Below, one piece after another: positions 24,408 through 31,962 of a stretch of DNA of 64,000 bases. Both the position numbers and the translations under genes were made by a program. The notes beneath the pieces are model-generated. The model was not told where the DNA came from. It worked only from the letters and a program-made list of their open reading frames with translations, and ran no database searches. The stretch spans positions 1 to 64,000 of the forward strand of contig NZ_AUHF01000007.1 of assembly GCF_000423045.1 (NCBI RefSeq), in the 5' to 3' direction. Origin of the DNA: Christiangramia portivictoriae DSM 23547. GTDB lineage: Bacteria > Bacteroidota > Bacteroidia > Flavobacteriales > Flavobacteriaceae. Each line of letters begins with the position of its first letter. The stretch's first letter is position 1.

Positions 24408-27400
24408 GATCTGTGTCTTTTTAATTGAGCTTCTTTTCTCCAACTGAACAGCACCGGCACTACGAATAAAGTGATCAGCGCAATCAACATTCCTCCAAAA
24501 GCAGGGATCGCCATTGGGATCATAATATCGCTTCCACGACCTGTTGAAGTCAAAATTGGCAGTAAAGCGAGAATGGTTGTGGCCGTAGTCATCAAACATG
24601 GTCTGATTCGCTTTTCTCCTGCTTCAATCACCGATTGCCTGATTTGCTTTCTATTATCCGGAGAATTTGCATCGAAAGTCTGAGTAAGATAAGTTGCCAT
24701 CACCACTCCATCATCTGTAGCAATACCGAAAAGTGCGATAAAACCGACCCATACCGCAACACTTAAATTAATCGTTTTAATTTGAAATAACTGCCTGATG
24801 TTTTCTCCAAATAAACTGAAATCCATGAACCAGTCCTGTCCATAGAACCAGATCATAAGAAATCCGCCACCAAAAGCAACTGCAATTCCGGCGAAAACCA
24901 TCAGTGAGGTTGATACCGACTTGAATTGAAAGTAAAGGATCAGTAAAATGATCAATAAAGATAGTGGTACAACCAGTGATAGTGTTTTTTCAGCTCTCAA
25001 CTGGTTTTCGTAATTCCCGGTAAAGCGATATTTAATACCGGCAGGAACTTTCAATTCTCCGGAATCTATCCTCTCCTGTATAAGATCCTGCGCATTTTCA
25101 ACCACATTCACCTCAGCAAATCCATCAAGCTTGTCGAATAACACATAACCGGTGAGAAATGTGTTCTCACTTTTTATCACCTGAGGACCTTGCTCATATC
25201 TTATATTTACCAATTCGCCTAATGGAACAGGCGCTCCATTTTCTACAGGCACATAAATATCTTTTATATTTTCGGGGCTGGCACGAAGTTCCCGAGGATA
25301 TCTAACCCTTATGCCATAACGCTCTCGACCCTCAACCGTTTCGCTCAATTGCATACCGCCAACAGCTACCTGGAGCACTTGCTGGACCTCATCTATGGAA
25401 ATCCCATAACGAACCAGTTTTTCACGTTGAATGTCGATTAATAAATAAGGTTTTCCTACAATTCTATCGGCAAAAACTGCCTCTTTTTTAACACCTTCGG
25501 CTTGTTTCAGAATATCTTCTAGTTGCATTCCAAATTCCTGAATTTGTTTAAGATCCTGCCCCTGAACCTTAATTCCCATTGGTGCCCGCATACCGGTTTG
25601 CAACATAATCAACCGGGTTTCTATAGGCTGCAGTTTTGGTGCTGAAGTAACGCCTGGCAGTTTTGTGACCCTGGCGATCTCATTCCAGATATCTTCAGGA
25701 GTCTCGATCTCAGGTCTCCAGTTTCTGAAATATTCACCATCTTCATCTGGAATCAACTGCGCCGAATTTATTTTCAACGGATTTATAACTAAAGATTGCT
25801 GGTATTTCTCGCGATTTTCAACTTCAGAATTAGGATTAGCCGCCAGTTTTCCATTTTTCAGCACAAAGAATCCATTCTCGTTAACCTGATATTTTTGCCT
25901 TTTCCCATTCTCATTCTCCATGTATTCTGTCTTGTACTGGATGATATTTTCATACATGGACAATGGAGCAGGATCTAGGGCAGATTCTGTTCTTCCAGCT
26001 TTTCCAACCACGGTTTCAATTTCCGGAAGACTGGCCACTGCCATGTCCAGTTGCTGAAGAACTCTCTTATTCTCTTTAACTCCGGAATGTGGTAATGAAG
26101 TTGGCATCAGTAAAAAGGAGCCTTCATTGAGGGAAGGCATAAATTCTTTCCCGGTATTCTTCATAATAAAGAATCCGTTAAGGATGATCGCTGCAGGAAT
26201 GGCCAGAAACAATGCTTTATTTTCCAGCGTCCAGGTTAATATCCGCACATAAAATCTTTTAAATAAAAAGAACACGGCAAGAAGTCCGAAACAGATAACG
26301 CCTACAAAAATTAGATTAAACAGAACACTGTTTTGAAGACCGAGTGGTCTCCAGTAGACTGACAGCAAAACTACAATCGTAACAATAGCAACAATGATCT
26401 TGAACATTTTACTCTGTACTTGATCTATCTTATCTAATTTCAATAATAGGTCCATAATTCCGAAAGCTATCAAAGCAAGACCTATTAGGTATCCGAAAAT
26501 TATCGCTGCGATCCCCAATGTGATCAGAACAGCAGGAAATATGAAGCTGATTTCCTTTCGGAAATTTCTTTTCTTAAATAGAATAGCCGCAAATGGAGGG
26601 ATAAGAAATAAAGCAACTAGTATTGAAGCAGTCAAAGCCATGGTTTTCGTGAACGCCAGCGGTCTGAATAATTTTCCTTCAGCACCAACCATGGTGAAAA
26701 CCGGAATAAAACTGATGATCGTCGTTAATACCGCGGTAAGAATCGCTCCGGAAACTTCAGCAGTAGCTTCATATACTACCTGATTCACCGGTCGGTCATT
26801 TTGCATGTCCAGATGCCTTATGATATTTTCGGAAAGAATGATTCCCATATCCACCATGGTCCCAATTGCGATAGCAATACCTGAAAGAGCAACAATATTG
26901 GCAGAAACCCCGAATATTTTCATCGATACGAAAACCATCAACACGGCAACTGGTAATAATCCTGATATTAGGATCGACGCTCTTAAATTGAAAACCATGA
27001 TTATGATTACCAGGATAGTGATCAGGATTTCCATAATTAAAGCCTCGTTTAATGTTCCTAATGTTTCCAGAATGAGTTCAGTCCTATCATAGAATGGAAC
27101 GATCGTAAGTTGCGATTCGGTTCCATCGCTTAAAATTTTAGAAGGTAAACCTGAGCTGATCTCATTAATTTCATCTTTTACATTGTTGATCACTTCCATT
27201 GGATTTGCACCATAGCGAGCCACTACTAATCCCCCAACAACCTCAGCACCTTCTTTATCAAGGATTCCACGGCGAGAAGCTGGTCCCATGGAAACATTGG
27301 CAATGTCTTTGATCCTGATAGATGTAAAATTTTCTGAAGTCACCACGGCATTTTCAATATCTTCCACAGACTTTACGTAGCCAAGTCCTCGCACGAGGTA

Positions 27401-28138
27401 TTCCGCCTGATTGATCTCCAGAGTTTGTGCACCTATCTCGCGATTACTTTCCTTAACCGCCATGACTACCTGATCCAAACCGATATTATACTGCCGCATC
27501 AATTCTGGCTTTACATCGATCTGGTATTCCTGAACATAACCTCCAATACTGGCAACTTCTGAAACCCCACTAACTCCTGATAGGGCGTATTTCACATAGT
27601 AATCCTGAATACTTCTTAATTCCTGAAGATCCCAGCCACCAGTCACATTACCATCTTTATCACGACCTTCCAGCGTATACCAGAATATCTGGCCCAGCCC
27701 TGTTGCATCGGGTCCAAGCTTTGGATTTACTCCTTCAGGCAATAGGTTGTCAGGAAGAGAATTCAACTTTTCGAGGATTCGGCTTCGACTCCAATAAAAC
27801 TCTACATCCTCTTCAAAAATGATATAGATACTGGAAAACCCGAACATAGAAGAACTACGAATCGTTTTCACCCCGGGAATTCCGAGTAAACTCGTGGTTA
27901 AAGGATAGGTAATCTGGTCTTCGATATCCTGCGGAGATTGGCCAGACCATTCGGTAAAAATGATCTGTTGATTTTCACCAATATCAGGAATTGCATCTAC
28001 GGCAACCGGATCGTTCGGAAGCAAACCCGTGTCCCAGTTAAAAGGTGAATTCATGATTCCCCAACTAACCAGTACTGCCAGTAATATAAAGGCAATGAGT
28101 TTGTTTTCGATAAAATATTTAATGCATTTATTCAGCAT
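24404..28138 (-). CDS. cusA: CusA/CzcA-type heavy-metal RND efflux pump, long form
   Basis: 1244 aa from the ATG at 28138 (MLNKCIKYFIENKL); upstream in-frame codons lack family similarity. Inner-membrane proton-driven trimeric exporter of Cu(I)/Ag(I). HME-RND features include the early DAIPDIGENQQIIFTEW and GQSPQDIEDQITYPL segments and the transmembrane charged motif around VALSGIAIAIGTMVDMGI. E. coli CusA has about 1047 residues. The extra length includes a hydrophobic insertion at about 520-630 with three or four extra membrane-spanning stretches. Coupled to the TolC-like gene by a 4-bp overlap. Confidence 0.95.
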   Translation of the reverse strand: MLNKCIKYFIENKLIAFILLAVLVSWGIMNSPFNWDTGLLPNDPVAVDAIPDIGENQQIIFTEWSGQSPQDIEDQITYPLTTSLLGIPGVKTIRSSSMFGFSSIYIIFEEDVEFYWSRSRILEKLNSLPDNLLPEGVNPKLGPDATGLGQIFWYTLEGRDKDGNVTGGWDLQELRSIQDYYVKYALSGVSGVSEVASIGGYVQEYQIDVKPELMRQYNIGLDQVVMAVKESNREIGAQTLEINQAEYLVRGLGYVKSVEDIENAVVTSENFTSIRIKDIANVSMGPASRRGILDKEGAEVVGGLVVARYGANPMEVINNVKDEINEISSGLPSKILSDGTESQLTIVPFYDRTELILETLGTLNEALIMEILITILVIIIMVFNLRASILISGLLPVAVLMVFVSMKIFGVSANIVALSGIAIAIGTMVDMGIILSENIIRHLDMQNDRPVNQVVYEATAEVSGAILTAVLTTIISFIPVFTMVGAEGKLFRPLAFTKTMALTASILVALFLIPPFAAILFKKRNFRKEISFIFPAVLITLGIAAIIFGYLIGLALIAFGIMDLLLKLDKIDQVQSKMFKIIVAIVTIVVLLSVYWRPLGLQNSVLFNLIFVGVICFGLLAVFFLFKRFYVRILTWTLENKALFLAIPAAIILNGFFIMKNTGKEFMPSLNEGSFLLMPTSLPHSGVKENKRVLQQLDMAVASLPEIETVVGKAGRTESALDPAPLSMYENIIQYKTEYMENENGKRQKYQVNENGFFVLKNGKLAANPNSEVENREKYQQSLVINPLKINSAQLIPDEDGEYFRNWRPEIETPEDIWNEIARVTKLPGVTSAPKLQPIETRLIMLQTGMRAPMGIKVQGQDLKQIQEFGMQLEDILKQAEGVKKEAVFADRIVGKPYLLIDIQREKLVRYGISIDEVQQVLQVAVGGMQLSETVEGRERYGIRVRYPRELRASPENIKDIYVPVENGAPVPLGELVNIRYEQGPQVIKSENTFLTGYVLFDKLDGFAEVNVVENAQDLIQERIDSGELKVPAGIKYRFTGNYENQLRAEKTLSLVVPLSLLIILLILYFQFKSVSTSLMVFAGIAVAFGGGFLMIWFYGQDWFMDFSLFGENIRQLFQIKTINLSVAVWVGFIALFGIATDDGVVMATYLTQTFDANSPDNRKQIRQSVIEAGEKRIRPCLMTTATTILALLPILTSTGRGSDIMIPMAIPAFGGMLIALITLFVVPVLFSWRKEAQLKRHRS

Positions 28139-28224
28139 ATAATAAGAGTTAAAAATTAGAATTTGGCGCATAAAGCGAGAAGCCACGGCAAAATATGCGT
28201 GGTTTAAAAACTAAAATCTAACTA

Positions 28225-28617
28225 TCAAATAAGGAAAACCTGGTCTTCCAACTGAATATCGGAAACCAGTAAAGGAGGGGAATAATCTTTAAATGGAATG
28301 ATCTGCTTTGGCAGACTTTCAAAAAGATTGAGATAAGCAAAAGAAAAAGTGGTAATGAATAATTGCTCATGGAAATCGAAAGAATCAAAAGATATTTTCA
28401 ATTCATCCTGACCTTCTACCGAAACCTTTTCATTGGTACAACAATGAGATTCAGCATCAGCAGACATTTGCATTCCACAGGTCTTAGCTTTTGAAAATAC
28501 GGCTTTATCAACAAGATGACTTCCGCAGAAATGTTTATCTACCGTAAAAGACATCGTAGATAGCAGGACCATAAAGGCCATGCTTAAAGAAACGATATGT
28601 TGAAAAGCTTTATTCAC
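28225..28617 (-). CDS. HYC_CC_PP-family protein
   Basis: 130 aa from GTG at 28617. A longer reading would start at a TTG at 28626, inside the likely -7 promoter element, so GTG is preferred; an ATG at 28581 is a shorter option. N-terminal hydrophobic signal or anchor (to about 25), then the family's conserved pieces: HFC (His29, Cys31), Cys47, the HCC pair (Cys59, Cys60) and SPP (Pro114, Pro115). This Bacteroidota family is typically seen beside copper/heavy-metal efflux genes. Function is unknown; periplasmic metal binding is a reasonable inference. It is 86 bp upstream of cusA and probably heads the cluster. Confidence 0.85.
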   Translation of the reverse strand: MNKAFQHIVSLSMAFMVLLSTMSFTVDKHFCGSHLVDKAVFSKAKTCGMQMSADAESHCCTNEKVSVEGQDELKISFDSFDFHEQLFITTFSFAYLNLFESLPKQIIPFKDYSPPLLVSDIQLEDQVFLI

Positions 28618-28623
28618 TAACGG

Positions 28624-28631
28624 CAAAGGTA
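28624..28631 (-). promoter_or_regulatory. -7 element at the head of the copper cluster
   Basis: Reading leftward, TACCTTTG (TAnnTTTG). It overlaps the first codon of the longest reading of the HYC_CC_PP gene, forcing a downstream start. No clear TTG at -33, which is compatible with an activator-dependent promoter. Confidence 0.5.
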
Positions 28632-28733
28632 CAAATTTCTAAACATCGAACGTTTACTTCCTAATATTCAAATATTAATGGTAAAAATAAAACCGAAATT
28701 CTAGAGTAGATTTCAAAATTCAGGTTAAAACTT

Positions 28734-29171
28734 TCAACTTAATTTTTTATTGATTCTATAATAATAGAATGCGGGAAGCAATACCAACAGAAATAAAGGA
28801 TGAATGAGAAATCTCCTAACATAAAACAACGCAAGATAATGTTCTCTTTCAATATTAAGCACCAGAAATATAAAAGCGCTCACAGCTCCTACATAAAGCA
28901 ATGCATATAGAATCACAGAAAATTTGATCATGCTTCTGTTTCTAAACGCGATATAGATAATAGCGATCGAAATAATACTATTAAGTGTGAAACGTATGCT
29001 GAGATGTATCATGAGCTTTGCCATATTCATAGGTGGAATGATACCAAGCAGATAATCTGACCTGAAAAACGCTATTAATGGATCGTAGAATAGACTATCT
29101 TCAAAAAAACGTATCGCTGCAAGTAGCAAAACCATGAAGCCAATAAGAATTATCTTATATCTTTTCTTCAT
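28734..29171 (-). CDS. Exosortase F system-associated membrane protein
   Basis: 145-aa integral membrane protein with about four or five hydrophobic segments and no catalytic motif. In Flavobacteria a small membrane protein of this kind (TIGR04127-like) is regularly encoded directly after exosortase XrtF, and the 4-bp ATGA overlap with xrtF here matches. Its role in the XrtF sorting system is unknown. The assignment rests mainly on position, size and topology. Confidence 0.75.
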   Translation of the reverse strand: MKKRYKIILIGFMVLLLAAIRFFEDSLFYDPLIAFFRSDYLLGIIPPMNMAKLMIHLSIRFTLNSIISIAIIYIAFRNRSMIKFSVILYALLYVGAVSAFIFLVLNIEREHYLALFYVRRFLIHPLFLLVLLPAFYYYRINKKLS

Positions 29172-29716
29172 GCTTTTTTGTATTTAGTGAAGATGCGTAT
29201 CCATACCAGCCAGAGCAGGAAAACCATTCCGTAGATCGCCAGTGGAAAAAATACGGTGTGCATAAAACCAGAATACTGCGGGTATTCAAGAATACTTACC
29301 GAAAGGATAACAATTCGCAAGATGTTAGTTGCATAAATAAGTGCCGAGCCGGCTAAAATATAGATCAATGTCGTGGAGGTCTTTCCGAAGAAAGCAAGAA
29401 TAAAGGAAGTGAATAATATAATAATACTTGCCGAATTGCATCCTTCCACGATACCGGCCAGAAAATGACCTTCCACCATTAGTTTCATGGATAGTCCTGT
29501 ATAATGCATTACCACTTCCACATTATCGTAGCCCAACGCATGCATGACATCTCCACTCTGGTAAGCAACCAATCTCGTGATGGCGTCTGGTACTGGCTGA
29601 GTTTGCTCATAAAACAGCAGAAATGCGTTGTAAGCACTGGAAAAAAGAAAATAGCTCCCCAGGAACACAAATATAAAACGCAATACCGTTCTGTATTTCT
29701 TGATGAGTTTCAGCAA
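29168..29716 (-). CDS. xrtF: Exosortase family protein XrtF
   Basis: 182-aa polytopic membrane cysteine transpeptidase-like protein. The exosortase triad is visible: Cys93 in VEGCNSA, Arg134 in TNILRIV and His153 in GFMHTVFF. Exosortases cut and sort proteins bearing a C-terminal PEP-CTERM-like tail. The start is TTG at 29716: an in-frame stop lies upstream and the next Met is residue 58. A -7 element 20 bp upstream supports this start. No protein with a matching sorting tail was recognised in this window. Confidence 0.9.
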   Translation of the reverse strand: MLKLIKKYRTVLRFIFVFLGSYFLFSSAYNAFLLFYEQTQPVPDAITRLVAYQSGDVMHALGYDNVEVVMHYTGLSMKLMVEGHFLAGIVEGCNSASIIILFTSFILAFFGKTSTTLIYILAGSALIYATNILRIVILSVSILEYPQYSGFMHTVFFPLAIYGMVFLLWLVWIRIFTKYKKA

Positions 29717-29735
29717 AGTAGGACTCGGTTTTTAA

Positions 29736-29743
29736 CAAATTTA
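29736..29743 (-). promoter_or_regulatory. -7 element upstream of xrtF
   Basis: Reading leftward, TAAATTTG (TAnnTTTG), 19 bp from the TTG start of xrtF. No TTG at -33. Confidence 0.4.
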
Positions 29744-29779
29744 TAGATTTACATTCCATGCTGAACACAGCAAATTGAA

Positions 29780-29787
29780 TACTTTTG
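29780..29787 (+). promoter_or_regulatory. -7 element upstream of the GAF-domain gene
   Basis: TACTTTTG (TAnnTTTG), 17 bp before the ATG at 29805. It lies inside the upstream extension of the reading frame, so it decides against the TTG at 29775. The -33 element is weak. Confidence 0.45.
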
Positions 29788-29804
29788 CACCAAATATTGT
29801 TAAT

Positions 29805-30260
29805 ATGAATGTGCAGGACTTAAAACCGCAGGTAGAACAAATTCTACGCGACTCGAATAAGGATGTAAAACTAAGAATGACAGAGGTTTGTGAACTTCTT
29901 GAGAAAAATATCGCTTACTATGATTGGGTAGGTTTTTACTTCAGAAATGGCGATAAAGAAGAATTGAAACTAAAAGCATTTGCCGGTGAGCCAACAGATC
30001 ATGAGATCATTCCGTTTGGCAAAGGTATTTGCGGGCAGGTAGCAGTAAGCAATCAGAATTTTGTGGTGCCAGATGTAAAAGCTCAGGATAACTATATCGC
30101 TTGCAGTATCAATGTAAAAGCTGAAATCGTAATTCCGTTATTTGTAAACGGTGAGAATGTAGGCCAGATAGATATTGACAGTCACACTGCAGATCCTTTT
30201 ACTGCTGAAGATGAGGAATTCCTGGTATGGGTGAACGAGAAAGTAGCAGCAATCCTGTAG
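29805..30260 (+). CDS. GAF-domain protein, free methionine-(R)-sulfoxide reductase type
   Basis: 151-aa cytoplasmic single GAF domain. It resembles fRMsr (MsrC/YebR), which reduces free Met-R-sulfoxide with Cys residues in the GAF pocket. Cys76 (GKGICG) and Cys100 (NYIACS, followed by EIVIPL) occupy the positions of the E. coli resolving and catalytic Cys; the third Cys of E. coli, just before GKGxCG, is absent here. DIDS near residue 123 matches the family C-terminal strand. It is monocistronic and ends at a very strong hairpin. Confidence 0.85.
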   Translation: MNVQDLKPQVEQILRDSNKDVKLRMTEVCELLEKNIAYYDWVGFYFRNGDKEELKLKAFAGEPTDHEIIPFGKGICGQVAVSNQNFVVPDVKAQDNYIACSINVKAEIVIPLFVNGENVGQIDIDSHTADPFTAEDEEFLVWVNEKVAAIL

Positions 30261-30275
30261 ATTACATTAAACTAT

Positions 30276-30319
30276 AAGAACAAAAAAACTCCTGATTTAC
30301 CAGGAGTTTTTTTGTTCTT
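30276..30319. terminator. Long terminator hairpin
   Basis: Perfect 19-bp stem (30276-30294 with 30301-30319) and a 6-nt loop, with internal A7/T7 tracts. It lies 15 bp after the GAF gene stop and also just past the stop of the convergent 33-aa gene, so it can terminate both. Confidence 0.9.
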
Positions 30320-30334
30320 GTATCGAGTTCAAAA

Positions 30335-30436
30335 TTACATTTGAAGTGCGATAATAAAGAAAAGAAATGCAAAAAAACCTACTAATTGTAGTATTGATAG
30401 CAGGTAGTTCTTTTCGATCTCATTTCCCATTTCCAT
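30335..30436 (-). CDS. Small membrane protein, 33 aa
   Basis: Read directly from the DNA: begins MEMGNEIEKNYLLSIL and ends in one hydrophobic helix (LVGFFAFLFFIIALQM). It ends against the shared terminator at 30276-30319, as expected of a real transcribed gene. A second ATG two codons in (30430) is possible. No family recognised; single-pass membrane peptide of unknown role. Confidence 0.45.
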   Translation of the reverse strand: MEMGNEIEKNYLLSILQLVGFFAFLFFIIALQM

Positions 30437-30559
30437 AGCTTTTTGTTTTAAAATTACACAAGCTATGTCTTCGCAATCAGATCTTTAACGAACTTTAATT
30501 TATTTTACTATAATTTATGTGAAATAAACCTTCGTATACTGTTTTTATTAAGAAAAGTT

Positions 30560-31816
30560 TTACATCCCGGTACGAATAGCCTCCACAGGATCCAATTTTG
30601 AGGCTGACATGGCAGGAATAATACCCGACACCAATCCTATGACCGCTGACACTAGTGTTCCTATGAACATATTATATGGCGAGAGGACAAATTCAAAGTC
30701 ACCCGTAAACTGTGAGGCTACGATTGAAACCAGCCACACGAAGAACAACCCAACCAATCCACCAATCACAGAAAGTATTACGGCTTCAAACAAAAATTGG
30801 GACAGAATAAATTTATTCTTTGCACCCAATGATTTTTGAATTCCAATAAGATTGGTTCTCTCCTTTACACTAACAAACATGATATTTGCGATTCCGAAGC
30901 CTCCTACCAGTAAAGAAAATCCACTAATTACCAGACCTATCACATTCAGCTGGCCGGTTATATTATCTACGAATTCTGTAAGACCTTTCAACTCATTCAC
31001 AAAAAAGTTATTGATCTCCCCTGGCTTGATCCCACGCATATTCCGCAGGTTTTGCTCCAGTAAGGCAATGAATTCATCACTATCTGCTCCGCTTTCTGGC
31101 TTCATGACCAACTGCGGAAATACCATTCCCTTGGTGGTCCCATAAACCAGACGCGCAAAATTCGCCGGCACAAAAGCCTGCCCGTCCCTGGAACCTGTAA
31201 ACAGGGATTGTCCCTGTTTTTTCAGGACTCCGATCACTGTAGCCCTACGTCCAAAAATTCTTACTTCTTCACCAATTCCGTTAGATCCACCAAACAGGGT
31301 TTGCGCCACTTCGTGACCAAGAACGACGACTCCAGAACCACTTACAGATTCAGATTCGTTGAAAAAACGACCTTCTTCCAGTTCCATTGCTTCAATATCA
31401 TAGTATTCATGAGTCACCGCGCCAATGTCTACACCGCTACTGGTAACATCCTGGTATTTAATTGCTGCTCCGCCGGGAATGCCCAGGACGAAGCTAATTT
31501 CATCCAGGTCTGGAAGGCTCTTCTTTAGATTCTGGTATTCTTCATAAGTGACGTCTGGAAATTGCTGACTCTTCCACCTGGGAACATCACTAGGTCCAAA
31601 ATTAAATCTCATCACGATCACCGTACTATTGTCCAGGGAACTCAAACTTCCGGTAATATCTTTTTTAAGGGAATCTACCGCTGCAAGAACGGCGATAATG
31701 GAGAAGATACCAATGGTCACCCCGAGCAGGGAAAGAAAGGTTCTTAGCTTATTATTGGTTAGAGCGCTAATCGCGAAATTAAAACTCTCTTTAAGTACCC
31801 GTAAATAGATCAGCAT
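30560..31816 (-). CDS. ABC transporter permease (MacB/FtsX type)
   Basis: 418 aa. One N-terminal membrane helix (about 25-47, LRTFLSLLGVTIGIFSIIAVLAAV), a large MacB-like periplasmic domain (about 50-275) and three C-terminal helices of the FtsX domain, with the conserved NIMFVSVKERTNLIGIQKSLGAK segment. MacB-type permeases drive extrusion or lipoprotein-related work across the periplasm with a separate ATPase. No ATPase gene is adjacent, so the partner must be encoded elsewhere. Monocistronic and divergent from purH. Confidence 0.92.
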   Translation of the reverse strand: MLIYLRVLKESFNFAISALTNNKLRTFLSLLGVTIGIFSIIAVLAAVDSLKKDITGSLSSLDNSTVIVMRFNFGPSDVPRWKSQQFPDVTYEEYQNLKKSLPDLDEISFVLGIPGGAAIKYQDVTSSGVDIGAVTHEYYDIEAMELEEGRFFNESESVSGSGVVVLGHEVAQTLFGGSNGIGEEVRIFGRRATVIGVLKKQGQSLFTGSRDGQAFVPANFARLVYGTTKGMVFPQLVMKPESGADSDEFIALLEQNLRNMRGIKPGEINNFFVNELKGLTEFVDNITGQLNVIGLVISGFSLLVGGFGIANIMFVSVKERTNLIGIQKSLGAKNKFILSQFLFEAVILSVIGGLVGLFFVWLVSIVASQFTGDFEFVLSPYNMFIGTLVSAVIGLVSGIIPAMSASKLDPVEAIRTGM

Positions 31817-31932
31817 AGTTGAAAATCTGCTATTAACTCATGAATTTCAGATAGGACGCATAATCCAAAATTTCGTTACAAAATTTATCGATAATTCATT
31901 AGTGCCACTTTCAAATTTTTCGCTTTATTAAT

Positions 31933-31940
31933 TACTTTTG
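31933..31940 (+). promoter_or_regulatory. -7 element of the purH promoter
   Basis: TACTTTTG (TAnnTTTG), 22 bp before the purH ATG. No exact TTG at the -33 position. No purine riboswitch-like structure was seen in the short leader. Confidence 0.5.
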
Positions 31941-31962
31941 CAGCTTTAACAAACACAACACA

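Noticed and set aside
24408-24599. Upstream extension of the TolC-like reading frame
   Set aside because: It overlaps cusA, shows no channel similarity, and a clean signal peptide begins at the ATG at 24407.
16479-28626. Copper cluster as a recently acquired genomic island
   Set aside because: No integrase, IS, flanking repeat or tRNA was seen at either border, and base use looks like the neighbours.
31941-31962. Purine riboswitch ahead of purH
   Set aside because: The leader between the predicted transcription start and the ATG is far too short for an aptamer.
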